Origin: Neoceratodus forsteri
Lineage: Eukaryota; Chordata; Ceratodontiformes; Ceratodontidae
DNA length: 64,000 nucleotides
Assembly: GCA_016271365.2 (NCBI GenBank)
Contig: JADMNL010000023.1
Span: forward strand, 608,496,001-608,560,000
Direction: 5' to 3'
Made by a program: the position numbers and the translations under genes. How positions within the stretch are numbered: position 1 is the stretch's first letter; each line of letters starts with the position of its first letter. This document shows, in pieces, positions 1-12,930 of the stretch. Under the pieces are notes generated by a model, which saw only the letters and a program-made list of their open reading frames with translations, was not told the DNA's origin and searched no databases.

Positions 1-2690
1 TCACTAGTGTCTTGTATAGTGGAATTATTACCTCCTTTTCCTGCTGGTGATGCCCCTGCCTATGCATCCCAGCTTCCTAGTTGCTTTACCTGCTGCCTTG
101 TCACACTGTTTCCCTACCTTGAGGTCATCAGAGATGATAACCCCAAGATCTGTTTCCTGCTTGGTGCATGCTATATCCTCACCTCCCAACTGATATGTTG
201 TTCCAGGCTTTTGGGTCCCATATGCATTATCTTGCAGTTCTTTGCATTGAATTTCAACTGCCAAACCCCTGACCATTCTTCAGGTTTCTGCAGGTCCCTC
301 CACATTCTGTCTATACCTCTGGCGATTCCACTCTGTTACAAAGATTTGTGTCATCATTGACCAGGGAAATTCTGCCTTCTAGGTCCTGCAGAATGTCACT
401 GATGAAGACATTGAATAGGACAGGTCTGAGCACCGATCCATATGGTACCCCACTGGTCACCTTTCCTCTGTGGAGTGACAGCCATTTACCACCACCCCTG
501 TGTCCTGCCTCCCAGCCAGTTGCCTACCCACCACACTACTGTCCTGCCCACTCCCATATTCCCTAGTTTGCTTAAAAGCCTTCTGTGTGGCACAGTGTCA
601 AATGCTTTGCTGAAGCAAAGATAGGTCACATCCACTGTCCTCCCTGATCCACCTCCCTTGTTACCCAGTTGAAAAATTCAATGAGATTGGTCTGACATGA
701 CCTACCCTGGTGAAACTATGCTGCCTTGGGTCCTGTAGTCTGTTGGAAACCAGATGTTCCACCAATCTCTCCTTCAGTAGTGCTTCCATGATCTTCCCCA
801 CTACTGAGGTGAGGCTGACTGGTCTGTAGTTCCCCACTTCCTTTTGTTCCTGCTTTTGTATAAGGGAACTACATCTGCTGTCCTCAGTCTTTGGGTACCT
901 CCTGTGTTTCCAGTGATTGGCTGAACAGGATTGCCAGAGACTCAGCCACCACCTCTCTTAGTTCTTTTAGGACCCTGGGGTGCATCCCATGTGGCACCAT
1001 TGTTTTATCAACTCATTCCTTCCAGTTCCTTCAGGACCCTTTCTCATGTAAAGGGACTTGTGTCCATTTCTGCACCATTCCACCCCTTTTACTCCTTCAG
1101 GCCCATTACCTTTATCTTTCTCAACAAAGATGGAACAGAAATATCTGTTCAATATGTCAGCTTTACTATTGTCATCCCCCATGCAGCCTCCAACCTCCCA
1201 TTCAGTCTCACTATCCCTCCCTTTGCCTTTCTCTTTTCACTTATGTACCTGTAAAAGGTTTTGTTCCTCTACCACTGATTTTGCAATGCACTCTTCTGTC
1301 TGAGCTTTGGCTTCCCTTACTGACCTCCTGCTTCCTTTCATGTCTTCTGGTATTTCTCCCTATCCCCTTCTGCCTACGTCTTTGTATTGCCTGAATGCAG
1401 TCTTTTGGCTTTCACTTTCTCCGCTACCTACTTGGAAAACCATAATGGCCTTCCTCTTCCTTTTCCACTTGCTAGCCTGCTTAATGCATAATCCTGTTGT
1501 CTTGTAATCCCTGTTTTAAATATTTCCCACTGTTCCTCAACCACTGACTCCTGCCCCATTCCCATTAATGCCTTTCAAGTATCTCCACATTTTCCCAAAG
1601 TCTGACCCCTAAAATCGAGAATACGTGTTTTTGTGCTGTTTGATTCTGCTTCTTCTGTTTTTTTTATTCTTTCTATTTGTACGCTCTGCATGGCATAACC
1701 AGTAGGGGCATCCAGCCCAGCTCTGCCTGCCCAGAGGCTGCAGGCTCACTCGCATGATGGGGATCTGGTACAACTGCACACCGACCCACCAAAAGGGCCT
1801 CCCCATGCCACTCCAAGCTGGGCCTGGCCTGGACCCCCAGCATGATTCCATGACAGTCCTCCTGGCAGTGCAGAGCACAGCCATCAGGCTGCATGGTTGC
1901 ACCCAGCCATTTTCCACCTGTAGACCCCTTGGAGTGCGGAAGTGCAATGACGCCCTGAGGCATGACATGCCGACATCTGCTGCACTCACCCTCTAAGTGG
2001 ACCAGCTCTGGTAGTGCTTCCTTGATCATCATCAGGGGCCACTACAGAGTAGTGGGAACCTCAACCCTCCCCGGATAGGAGAGCAGTCCTTCAGATGATT
2101 GATCCTCTCCTGCCCTGCTGACCCCTGACAACCCAGGCATGTTTCTGAACACAGGTCACCAGCATGGCATGAGGTGTGACGTCCAGCTCCTCAGCCTTCT
2201 GTGCCATTGGGGCAGCAGCAGTTCTTCTTCTTCTGTGATGTCAAACCACAATGGTGGTCACTGTTCTCCAGGTGCTACCCACTGTTACCCCATCACACTA
2301 TCCCCATTTGTGAGCTCAAGGTCCAGTATTGCCTTCTGCTGAGGTGATTCCATGATCAGTTGCTTTAGGAAGGCACTTTGAAGGAGTCCGGATAAATCTG
2401 CTCTTGGTTGATGCTGCTGCTGTTGGGAGGCTCCACCCACATCCGGAATATTGAGATCTCCAACCAGCACCACCTCACCCTTGTCTGCAATCCTTTGGAT
2501 GGCTAGCATCAGCTCCTATCTGTTTCTTCCACCTGGACTGGTGGTCTATAGACCACTCCTGTGTGGATGGCTGACCCCATTTTCCTTTACAGCTTAATCC
2601 ACAGTATCTCTCCCCATTTTGTTCCTCTTGGATCTCTGTGGCCTTTATGCTATCTTTCACATAAAGTGCCACTCCTCCTGTTCCTTCCTA
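1..2690 (-). mobile_element. CR1-like LINE, decayed, split by an insertion
   Basis: Read on the minus strand, this is a non-LTR retrotransposon whose 3' part lies at the left edge of the window. Translated pieces at 28-276 contain the post-RT stretch ending in DLGVIISDDLKVGKQC, a CR1-type signature (a related stretch is at 23.1 kb). A minus reading near 650-690 gives the 'TNLIEF'-like motif of the RT domain. Pieces at 2285-2509 read GEVVLVGDLNIPD and LDLELTNGDSVMG, the endonuclease (APE-type) GDFN region. Frames are broken throughout, so it is not active. About 0.5 kb between roughly 1650 and 2240 does not fit the LINE. The 3' end lies outside the window. The CR1 assignment rests on motif recognition, not on a search. 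Confidence 0.75.
1650..2240. mobile_element. Unidentified GC-richer insert inside the CR1 copy
   Basis: The sequence interrupts the minus-strand LINE between its RT-proximal part (below 1650) and its endonuclease part (above 2240). It is richer in G and C than its surroundings and carries overlapping open frames on both strands (126 and 119 codons on minus, 80 on plus) with no recognisable domain. The composition resembles the interiors of the TIR elements at 21.4, 31.5 and 53 kb. I could not find clear terminal repeats, so its edges are approximate and its class is unknown. Confidence 0.35.
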
Positions 2691-2790
2691 CTTGCCCTGC
2701 CTGCCTGCCCTGTCCCATCTAAATATATGCCATCTTTCAGATAAAGTGCCACCTCCTCCTTTCCTACCTGCCCTGTCCCTTCTGAATATG
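2640..2790. repeat. Two-copy tandem duplication, ~79-bp unit
   Basis: The phrase 'ATCTTTCA(C/G)ATAAAGTGCC' occurs near 2651 and again near 2730. Both copies are followed by a C/T-rich 'CCTGCCCTGTCCC' stretch. The repeat sits at the junction between the minus-strand CR1 endonuclease region and the plus-strand CR1 3' end. Confidence 0.6.
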
Positions 2791-3456
2791 AGGTAGGAAA
2801 GCAATGTCAGAAGGCAGTAAGGAGGGCTGTGGATACTGGAGTGCATAGGGAGAGGCATCACCAGTAGAAAACAAGGAGTTGTTATCCTCTGTATAAAGAG
2901 TTGGTGAGACTCCATCTGGAAAACTGCATGCAGTTTTGAAGACCACATCCCTGCAAGGACATAGATAGGCTGGAGGCAGCCCAGAGGAGAGTTAACCAAA
3001 ATGGTGCAGGGTCTGCACCAGAAGCCATACAAAGAGAGACTAAAGGAGCTTAATATGTATCCTTGAGGAAAGGAGGAGAGGTGACATGATAGAAACTTCA
3101 AGTACCTCAAGGAATCAACAAAGTCCAAGAGGGTAGCATCTTTCAGAAAAGAGATGTGCAAGAACAAGGGGACACACTTTGAAGATAGAGGGGGACATCT
3201 TAGGGCAATATGAGGAAGTATTTTTTCACGGAGAGGGTGGTGAATGCGTGGAATGGCCATCCTGAGGAGGTTGTGGGGTCAAAAACAGTGGGGGATTCTA
3301 AGAATGCATGGGACAGACAAAAAGTGATTTTAGTGGGGGTAGGAAGAAGTAGGCTATTGGTTAACTAGGATCTGCAGCTTATCCAATAGGCAGGAAATGG
3401 GCAGACTGGGTGGGCCAAGCGGTCCTTATCTGCCATCAAAATCTATGTTTCTATAC
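2780..3456 (+). mobile_element. CR1-like LINE 3' end
   Basis: The sequence has the typical run of CR1 3' coding and UTR phrases: a stretch reading like 'gaggagaggtgacatgata', then 'gaatgcgtggaatggcc', and an ending in 'cttatctgccatc' followed by 'atgtttctat'. The same 3' end occurs in inverse orientation at 28095-28530, so two copies of one family are in this window. It lies head-to-head with the minus-strand copy on its left and is 5'-truncated. Confidence 0.75.
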
Positions 3457-6400
3457 ATGTTTACTGTAGGTCCACCAGCCTTTCCTCATGTGACCTTCAT
3501 AAGTGCTCCTGAGTCATCTTTGTGATCCTCCTTTATGTGATCTTGTGTAGTCCCTGTCCTTTGTGAGATGTAGCTTCCAGAACTGTGTTGAGTAATCCAG
3601 TTGCAGACTTATAGGGTACCTGGGCAGGTAAAGTATCACCTATTTTCTCCTACTATCAAATACATTCCCTCTACATCCCAGTCCATCCTTGTGTTATAAA
3701 GGATGTTATATTTTAGTGCACTTGTATATGGTCAGTTGTTCTTATCACAAAACTGAACATACAATATAACCCATGAAGTACAATGCCATGTTAAAAGTAT
3801 AAAGTACTGCATGAAAGCATTAGACAATTTCTCATTTTCATTGGGACTCCACTTCATCATCTGCCAGTATATGTGTCTTGCATTCTACTGAGAATTAGAA
3901 TTTGTTATGCTTTTCTTTTATCTTATGCTCAGAAACAATAAGAGACTTAATACATATCTTATTTTCTGCAGCTGTTCTTCATTTCGAGATAACAGAAAAT
4001 GTATAATATTTTTCATAACATTATATACAGTATAAATCAGTTTGTATATGGATTTTGTAACTGTTGAAAGTCTCATTCCTTTAACATGTGCATCACTGTC
4101 ATTCTAGATAGTCATTTGTACTTTATTTGTTCATGTCTGATGCTTCCAAATGGCAAACATTGAGTTCTAAATAAAAATTACATTAGTTTTCTTATATCCA
4201 GCTGGGTCCAGGTGTTATTCATTAGTATGTAAATAGTGCAATTACCAACAATTATGATAAAATGAACACTAAATCTATGCAAGTACAACTGGCTATACTG
4301 CTTTACTGCTTGCAAGGTCTTTTCTCAATTTTTAATGCAGTAGCTAATGTTATTTGCAGTGGCAATTACAAGAGTATTCTCAAAATGCCAACAATGTTAT
4401 ATTTTAATTTTATAAAATAAAATGAATTGTCAAAACAGGAAAACTTATCAGTGACACATTTTAACAAAATCTAGCATAAAGAGCTTCTGAATTAAAGCAA
4501 AGGAGCTTTTGCTTGTTATAAGCTAAACTGCATTTGTTACATAATGGGTATATTCTAGTTTTGCAAAATGTTATTAATGCAGCATATTTCACAGTGGGCT
4601 TACTATGGTGTGGAGTAAAGTAAATGACAATAGCTATAGCATTCAGTATAGTATGAGAATAACAATGAACATGCTCAAAATAGTACTCTGACGATATAAT
4701 CAAAATCAACAAAACTAAATGTTTGATTAGTGAATCATTGACCTACTTCATCTTCATTATTACTAGTACTGTACATGGGAGTTATATAATGACCATGTTT
4801 CTTGTGAAATAAAGGGCACATTTATTGAAAAAATATATATTAACTGTAAGCTGATAAATGTTTAATAATATGACAACAAAATGAGTCCCTTACTCTCCTG
4901 TGGATTACACAACTCCATAGCTTTTATTTGTACAATTTAAGAGTGTCTTTTATCAGATAAACACCTCAGAATAAAGCATCCATCTAGATGCATTGCAATA
5001 CCACAAATTACTATATCTCACATTGACAAACTGTAGCCATAACATGTCTTAAACACCAGAGAACTATCCACATGAGGTGCTGTCCACTGCATGAACTTCA
5101 GATTAAATCATTGATAACTTAGTTACTTAAGTCTCTGTCTGAATCATTAAATGTCATGTTGGAATAGGGGAGCACATGCCACTGAGATGTCAGGAGAGAA
5201 AGGATGAAGAAGAAACATCTTTATATTTACATATATTAAAGTGACAGAACAGCAAAAAGCACATCAAGACTGTGTTTAGCCACAGAGACAACAATGGATA
5301 CAGGAAAATACAAATCACAAAAAGATTACATTGGATAGGGTCCTTAATATCAACTCTTAATATCAGTTTTTTTCATTTATCATTTAAGTCTTTTATTTGT
5401 TTTTGGGGTTGTAATGAGTAAGTGGGCTAAACACTTGAGACTGTATTGTATAATTTCATTGCAATGCACTCTTTATTATTTTCAAGACTCAAATGTATAA
5501 TGCACAAAAATTCAGTATATGGAGAGCTAAAACATATGCACTATAAAGAAAAAATAAACGGCATAAAATGAAGAAAGAAGTGAAGTCTCTCAAGTCTATT
5601 ATTTTGCACTTTGTAAATAAAAATGAGTGACAAGAAATGTTTCAGCAGGTTACACACTCACGTCTGGGGCAGGAAGAATGGAAGGTCATGCATTTTATTC
5701 CTATACTCTGTATCCAAGAAAGCTTTAATCAATAGTATCATCTGGAATCTAAATCAGTCTCAGACAATAGTACATGCAGCAGCTCAGCACAGAAAGGTTG
5801 TGGGACAGCAATTTTGTACTGTCTTGGTGGATGGTCTTAAGGATTAATTGTTAAGCAGAGTCCTTGAGGGAAGTTGTAAGGTGGCCTGCTGAATATAGTA
5901 TATAACAAGTATTTGTCAATGCTGAATGTTTGTCTGCATGCTGTTGTACTGGGTCCTGCTTGTACACATTGGTTCATTCATGCATCAGTTAGCGCTGAGG
6001 CAGAAAGCTACAACAGTAAAGAAATACCATGTCCGGGTGAAAATCCAGTGAGCTGTGATTGAGTCTCTAGACACCAGGAACTGCCAAAGGTGTTACTCTG
6101 ATGGAGGCAGGCAGAACATGGCACTCCTGAGAGGAGTAATGTGACACCATGGCTGTTAGTCCCAGTCTGAGGAGCTGCAAATCCAGCAGTGATGTAGGTG
6201 GTGGGGCTAAAGTTGGATTGAAAATGTAAAGTACGGTATAGGTAGGTTCTGGAGGCTAATTTGGCCCCAGAAAACTTTCAATTTGGTGCATTTTGAGGTA
6301 ATTTCAAACAGAATTTGTTACCCTGTTACTCCCTTCGCATGCCCAGTAAGTTGCACCCTTGCCCCTTCCCCAGAACCCCTACAGTCCAGAATGTTGCCTG

Positions 6401-7030
6401 AATCGCCTCCCATAAAACATGAAAATAAAAAGATCATGCTAAGGCTTTCACTGGGGAATAAAAACACTGTGTTAGGTCATCTGATTGAAACACTTTGTAA
6501 CAAAGATTACATGCTGGCAGCAGCACATCTGAAACACTTCTTTATTGCAAATTCCCAAATTCGGTCACATATAAGTGAAGTGGGCTTCCTGTCATTCTGA
6601 AGCCCCTGGATTCCTACTGGCAACTACAAAATGTATGTCAAAATATAATGGATTTACATTCAGATTACAAAGACAGCAGGGCTAAGCAAATCTGAAAATA
6701 GTTTCAATTTCTTCACTACCAGAAAATTGGTTCTGAATTAATGTGCTCCTAAGATGTTAAAGTGTGCATTGTCAGTTCACACAAGTTGCCAGAGTTAGCT
6801 CAAAAGATTTGTTATTTTCTGCAAAATCGAGAGCTTGAGAGCCAATTAAGAATAAAAAATCTCCATTTCATAGGGCTACCACAATTAGACACTCAGTTTG
6901 AGAATTATGAGTCAAATAATGAAAACAAGCCCACAATCTTGCTGTAAAATACTTGCCACTCATATAAAAAGCTTAGTTGATGTAAAACTGCAAGCTAGAG
7001 GAAAACAAATGCAGACAGATCAAAGACTTG
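3457..7030. other. AT-rich region without recognised features
   Basis: No coding frame, structured RNA or recognised repeat was seen. The longest frames (83 codons at 4461-4712 minus, 74 at 5623-5847 plus, 105 at 6283-6600 plus) have no recognisable domain and no splice context that I can defend. This may be unique host intergenic or intronic DNA, or very old repeats. Confidence 0.5.
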
Positions 7031-7031
7031 C

Positions 7032-7495
7032 TGAACCCATATGTACATATACCACTGACACTTCTCCCATAGTGATCCAATTTATTTGTCCAACACCCTC
7101 AACCCCATACCTGTTGCTAGTACTGAGCTTATCTACCCCAGCCCTCTCGATCTGCCTCATGGGCTGGGGTGGCACTCAGGATATTCCCTGGTCCCCTTAT
7201 GACTGGCAGGAGGCATCCATGGGGGTGCGCAGAGGGTTACGGCAGGGTCTACCTTGGCATACCCTGTGCCACCCTCTTCATCCATGGCGCAGCACTACAT
7301 GGTTTAGTGAATACCGTAGTGCTGATATGCTCCTGGAATGCAGCTGGCATGGTGTGGTCTGTGGACATGGGGAATTGGTTTCATTGGGTTCACGTGCACC
7401 CCAATTTGTTCATCCCATATGGGGACACAATGGTGTGGGTGGCTTGCCTAAGATACACAGTGCATAGCTACTCCACACCTTCATGCATAGCTCCC
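7032..7495. mobile_element. Fragment of a TIR-type DNA transposon
   Basis: The right end reads 'catgcatagctccc', which in reverse complement resembles the termini (GGGCTCTATGCAC type) of the elements at 21448-22175 and 31467-32374. The interior is GC-richer than its flanks and carries open frames without known domains. The left end is not clear. 'GAACCCATATGTACATA' at about 7032 is a weak candidate for a decayed terminus. No transposase was recognised, so it is probably non-autonomous. Confidence 0.4.
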
Positions 7496-7679
7496 ATTAT
7501 GAGTGCCTGCCAGAAATGGTACCTGAGCTTTTACTTGTTATTTGCAATGTATTGTACCTAGGAATGTCAAATCTGGATTGCATATACACAGTGTGGGGCA
7601 ACAGCAGACTGCACAATTGAGAAAATATATCTAGAGCTATTTGTAGACAGTAAACTGAAGTAAAGCAAGTAATGTTTTG

Positions 7680-8065
7680 CAACTCTTAAATGAGTAAACC
7701 CAATGTTTGAATGCATCAGGAGGTGGTAAGAACATCAAGTAGGTCAAGGGTGGTGTTCCACCCTCTGTACAAGGCCTTGGTCTGATCATAGCTGGAGTAA
7801 TAAGTCCATTTATGGTTATGACAGTACAAAAGACACTCATTGGAATTCAATGGCCACTAAGCAGATTAGCAGCGCAGATGAGAGCTACAAGGAATCATTA
7901 GACATACTAAAATAATTAAGCCAGAGAAGAAAAGGCTGACAGAGGACATGATGATCAAGGAATATTGACTACAAAAGAGGATAACTGGTGGCATATGAAG
8001 AGGCATTTGAGCTGGAGAGTGCAAGTAGATCTACAGGACATGCACTCATACTGATAGGGGCAGGA
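7680..8065 (+). mobile_element. CR1-like LINE fragment, plus strand
   Basis: A broken plus-strand frame near 7750-7810 reads like VVFHPLYKALV...LEY, the post-RT region of CR1/L2 LINEs ('LYKALVRSHLEY' type). It stops abruptly where a minus-strand LINE begins (about 8090). A plus-strand CR1 terminal stretch resumes at 10121, so the two pieces may be one old copy split by a later insertion. Confidence 0.6.
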
Positions 8066-8094
8066 TGAACATAGCAACACTAAAGCATACTGCA

Positions 8095-10110
8095 GATTGT
8101 TTCAGCAGCAAAACATGCAGCAGTCCATAGTGTCTGCCCATTTCCTGCCAACCCATGCGTGGTCTAACATTGTGCTGGATTTAGAGATATGCTAGCCCTA
8201 GTGGCTAATTTTCATCCCTTCCCTAGGTGTGTCCTGCTGTTTGCTTATTCCTTTCCCACCCAAGTTTAAGCCCTGTCACAGTTTTGGCTTCAACCAGCTC
8301 TCTGGGCAGACCATGCATTTGTCCATCATCTACTCTGTGAAGAACTTCCTTACATCCTTCCTAAATCCCCACCACCACCAACCTGTCTCCACCTGTGCCT
8401 CGCTCCTTGTGAACAAGTCCTTACAATCCACCTTGGTGATTCCTGTTAAGAACCATATTTCAAAATCATATATACCCTTTCCTCCTGACCTCCAAATTGT
8501 ACATATTAATGTCTGCCAACCTCTCCTCATACAACCTCCCTGCTGCCACATGATCATCTTTGTGTTATGTACAGGAACAGTATCACCTCCTTTCTCTAAT
8601 TATCACATCTCATTCATATATTTTCCAACATCTTGTTTGCATTCTTGTATGCTTTATGGCACTGAGCAGTGGACCTGAGGCTGTCATTAATATTAACTCC
8701 CAAGTCTCTCACTCAGTTGTCTGAATCAGCCTGACTCCCCAACTAGTGGTCCATTTCTCACTTCTTTTCATCAATGTGCATTACTTTGCACTTTTTTCCA
8801 CTGAGTTACCATAATTTGGCCCACTTTTGGTTTTCCTAAGCCTATCTTCATTTCTGTACTTCCTCCTCAGCTTACTCTGCCACAGATGTTAGTGTCATCA
8901 ACAAAGAAATACACCTTATTCTGGATTCCTCTCAGAAATCAGAAATGAAACTATTGTTTACAACTGGTCCCAGAATCCATATATGCAGTACACCATTCGT
9001 GACTCACCTGGGCTCTGAGTGCAACCTATTTGCGATAACCCTCACATAATGCCCCAGCAAATTCCCATCCACCTGCTCAGCTTGTCCATTACCTCAGGGT
9101 ACACAGCTTTCTATTAGCCTCCTGTGTGGAATTGACTCAAAAGCCTTTCCAGAGTCAAAGCACAACATATCAACTGCTCAGCCCTGTCCACTGCCTGTAT
9201 GATTCAATCAAGGAAGCTGATCAGGTTAGCTTGGCATGATTTCCTACTAGAAGCCCACAATGCCTACTATCCTGCAGCCCATTTGTGTCCAAGAAATTTG
9301 CTATCTGTTCCTTAATGATGGTTTCCAAGAGGTTGACTATAATCATAATTAGCTCTTGTGAACCAGCACTACATTAGCTGCTCTCCAGCACCACTCTGTT
9401 TCAAGGAAATAAAGAAATTTGCCAGTGATCTGCCCTTGTCTGTCTCAACTCCTTCAGCACTATGGGTGAAACCAGTCAGAACCATGTGTTCTGTCCACTT
9501 TCTGGTGTTTGATGCTCTTCTGAGACTGGGTCTAACTGTAGTCCTTTCAGCACCTTTCTTTGTCCTTTACTCTGCACTCTGGTAGTGCCCACTCCTTCTC
9601 AGCAATGAATACTGAACAAAAGTAATCACTCAGTATATCAGCCTTTTGGGACAAACTACATGGGCCACACATTCTTTTACTGCAGACAGTATCTCTGTTT
9701 TTTAGTTTCTAATTTTTCTCATTGTCCTCCACCCATGCCCCTTCCTTTTTAATCTGGAAATACCCTTCTTAGTTGTCCTGTTTCTCAGTTGTACCTAATG
9801 AATGTTTGCTCTAACCTCTTGACCCTCCACTATTCCCGTTCTGCCTGTGCTTTACGTTTTCTTGGAGGAAAAAGACTGCTACTGAACTAAGTGGTGGTCA
9901 CAGCCAAGGAATAAAATATGAGAACAAGAACTTGCCACCAAACACACTTTTTCTTGCAAATATTTTGGCCTCATTAAGTTTTTCATATAGTCTTTCCAGT
10001 TTCCTTGCTCAGTCTCTCTTATATTTTTGGAATGCTATGCTTTTTGCCCTTAATGCTTTTCCCACCACTCTGGAAAACCTGAAAGTGTTTCTGAGCTCTT
10101 TGTTCTTCCT
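8095..10110 (-). mobile_element. CR1-like LINE, minus strand, decayed
   Basis: On the minus strand, 8894-8905 encodes FVDD followed by TNICG, the RT catalytic Asp pair in a CR1-like setting. The 3' end, near 8100-8180, complements 'GGCAGGAAATGGGCAGAC'. Upstream RT regions (minus, 9000-9350) read like 'GFDSGKAFDSIP'. Frames are interrupted, and no ORF1 or complete endonuclease was seen. It seems inserted into a plus-strand CR1 copy (7680-8065 and 10121-10330). Confidence 0.65.
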
Positions 10111-10120
10111 GACCTGATGA

Positions 10121-10330
10121 GGGAAAATCAAGAATTACTTCACACTGGGAATGGTTAACGTGGAATAGCCCACCTACTGAGGTTGTGAAAACTACTCTAG
10201 CACTGTTCAGACATTCAAAACACGACTAGACAGATTCCTGAGAGATCTGCATTTAGGGTTTACACAGCATGATTGGGGTGGCAATCTGGCTGTTACTAGA
10301 AATATATTTGTACTGTATGTAAATTGGTAA
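10121..10330 (+). mobile_element. CR1-like LINE terminal fragment
   Basis: The plus-strand text 'aattacttcacactgggaat', then 'acgtggaatagcccacctac' and 'acgactagacagattcctga', matches the usual end of CR1 ORF2 and 3' UTR (roughly FTLRMVNVWNSLP and 'kfKTRLDRFL'). It could be the continuation of the fragment at 7680-8065. Confidence 0.6.
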
Positions 10331-12930
10331 TCAGTGTCATGCAGCATGAAAGGCAGTCCGAATTATCTCCAGGTTGCTTCTTTTACCACAGTAATAGGTA
10401 CTTATACTATTATGGAGGAAGTCTATATGTGGTAGCCAGTATGGTATGCTACACTACATAGTTTGAATGTAGTATATTTGTTACAAAATTACTACCAGGT
10501 ATTTTAGAAAAGTTTTTGCAACTGATTCATTTCTCACTTATCCTTATTCATGTTGACACATGTTTACAAGCAGAATCACATTCGATATGTTTTTATAAGT
10601 GCACTGTATTAGTTTCAGAAATATATTGATCACGGTTATCACTGAATGTTAACACATAAACCATTGACAGACACCTGTTTATACTGTACTATATGTGTTT
10701 GATAAGCACTAGCTGCAATTAGGGTCATAATTTAAAAAGTGAAAAAACGTGCCAAAAACAGTAAACAGGCTTCAACATGAAAACCTCTATCAATACAGAT
10801 GCAAAAAAGGAAACGTGAGGGATAATTTTGAAAAATTTTTCTTTATTTCTGTTATTACTTGTGGTGGCAACTATCAGCATATTGTGCATGTAAACCCCTG
10901 TGTGTTGTTATAGTGTAGTGCTGTGTAGTATAATCAACTTTATTACATAGGACAGCAGCTTGCAGAATGGTTGATGACATTGCAATCTGCCTGTTCACCA
11001 CTCAAACTAACTGTTAATAAACAGGCATCCACTTCAGTACAGTCTTAACTGGATGAAGCTGATACCCAATAACATAACCACAAGTGTACCATAAACAATA
11101 AACACAATAAGGTGTATTGCATGTGAAGCATTCTCTTATTGCTATTTTAATTTCTGGATTCTTGATTCTGAAATTGTATACTTCAATCATGGCATTTTAA
11201 GAGATGCAGAGGGTCAAATATATTGAGGCAATTTGTTCAAATCTATATCCTCTCTTTGTCAATATGCACACTGAAGAAACAATGAGATATCAACGCTCAA
11301 AATAAAGATTGTATCTATGTTGCAAAAATGAATGTGTTGGTGCCAGGAACTGGTAGCCACCTCACAATGTAATAATTGGAGAGTAAAATTAGAGGGCTCC
11401 ATTAACATTTTGATGTAATCGTTGTTTGAAGTTTTGTACTTGACCACCAAAAGAACACGTTGTTTGTATGTTTTAACACTGGGGCACCTGTAACCAATGA
11501 AATTAAACTGGGCGTGGTATTTAAGAAGTATGTGTGCTGGATAAGGCCACCCCCTGAAGAAGGGTCAGTCAGACCTGAAGTGCCGAGAGAAACATGTGAT
11601 TATGAGCATGCTGTTTTGGACTGTGTGGCTTGGAACGCTCAATAAATTATTATTGTTTCCATGCATTTTAGGTCTGAAGAAATTATTCAAACTCCATGTT
11701 TTTTAGACCCTTCAAGCCAAACACATTTAGTAGGAGTGCACTACCTTATGTATTTGTTGTCTTTTGGGTGGCACCCTGTTTTGTATATACACTCTTCATG
11801 GCAATTCACAGTTCTTTCTTTCTTAGATATACAGGGAAATTTATTGGGAATTAAATGATGGCTTTTCTATGAGGAAAAAATTTCCCATCAATGTATTATA
11901 CTGTAGTTATAGGCATACAGGGAAATATACAGATAGTTAAATGATGGCCTTTTCTATGGGGAAATTTCCATCTATGTAATATACTGCATAGCTATGTTTG
12001 CTGTTGAATATTTGTTAGTTTGCTTTTTCTGGGTGCTTTTGTTAGGGTGGTTGTTTTCCACGCCGAATTATCTGTCTAGATGAATGAACTTACTGTCATT
12101 TCCTGAATAACTGGCTGTAGTGGTTTCTGATTGGTTTATTTTCTGAATGGTTGCTGTTTCTGCAATATTATTGGGTGTTTGTTTGCTGCGTGTTTCCTGA
12201 TTGGTTGGTTTCTGTTTGTGGGCAGGACTGTGTTTTGCCATTTGAGTTGGCATACTGTGCCGTATATAGGATTTCTTTTTCATTTATATTCATGTGGGTA
12301 TGCTTTAATTACTTTATTTTATTGTTTTTAGGTGTGTGTAGTGGTTTGTACATTGTCTTTATTTTATTTATACACAGTGTTCTGGTTCAATTCATCAGAG
12401 ATTGTTTTGGTTTCTTGTCACTGCTGGTATAGTTCATTGGAGTTATTCTTGCTCTGAGGTATACATTTTTTTACTTCTGTTTCATTTTTGGGAGCCATTT
12501 CACTTTTTTGGTGATTTACTTGCTTGTTGTTGGACTGATTGGTTGTGTCAGTTTCTTTCACTTATCAGTCACTGTCAGCTTGGATAATGCAGAGTCTTTT
12601 GCTAGGTTGGTTAGACTGACAGCCCATGAACAGAGAGGACTAATATTATTATTGTCAGTACGAGATGTTCATGCATAACTTGCTGAGGTGTGCTAATGTT
12701 ACTGGTTACTTTCATTTTAATTTGTAAAGCTTGGGAAGTAGTTTGGTCAGCAGGTGAATTGTAATGTGGGTTCCTTGACATAGGCACTGGGATAATATCA
12801 CCTGGTGACATGTGCACTGTATGTATAAATGTAAGTTATTATCACAGTGCATCTATTATGATGGATTTATTAAATGGCAGTGAGAATATATGTTTTTATC
12901 ACATGGAATGTCACCTCACACATACACACA
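10331..12930. other. AT- and T-rich region with minor repeats
   Basis: No gene was recognised. The stretch 11505-11660 ('CCCCTGAAGAAGGGTC', 'GAGAAACATG', 'CTCAATAAATTATT') has the layout of a retroelement 3' tail ('CTGAAGAAGG...CGAAAC...CAATAAA'), common in amphibian repeats. I could not assign it. 12000-12600 is rich in TTG/TTT, with repeated 'TGATTGGTT' phrases. Confidence 0.45.
11831..12000. repeat. Tandem duplication, ~86-bp unit, two copies
   Basis: 'ACAGGGAAAT' starts at 11831 and again at 11917. Both copies continue with 'TTAAATGATGGC', 'TTTTCTATG', a '(G)GGAAA-TTTCC' block and 'ATTATACTG/ATATACTG'. The copies have diverged by substitutions and short indels. Confidence 0.7.

Noticed and set aside
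890..1394. 167-codon plus-strand open frame
   Set aside because: It is antisense to the minus-strand CR1-like LINE.
2688..3260. 190-codon minus-strand open frame
   Set aside because: It is antisense to a clear plus-strand CR1 3' end.
6283..6600. 105-codon open frame as a possible host exon
   Set aside because: No recognisable domain and no coding signature that I can defend. It was kept only as part of an unassigned region.
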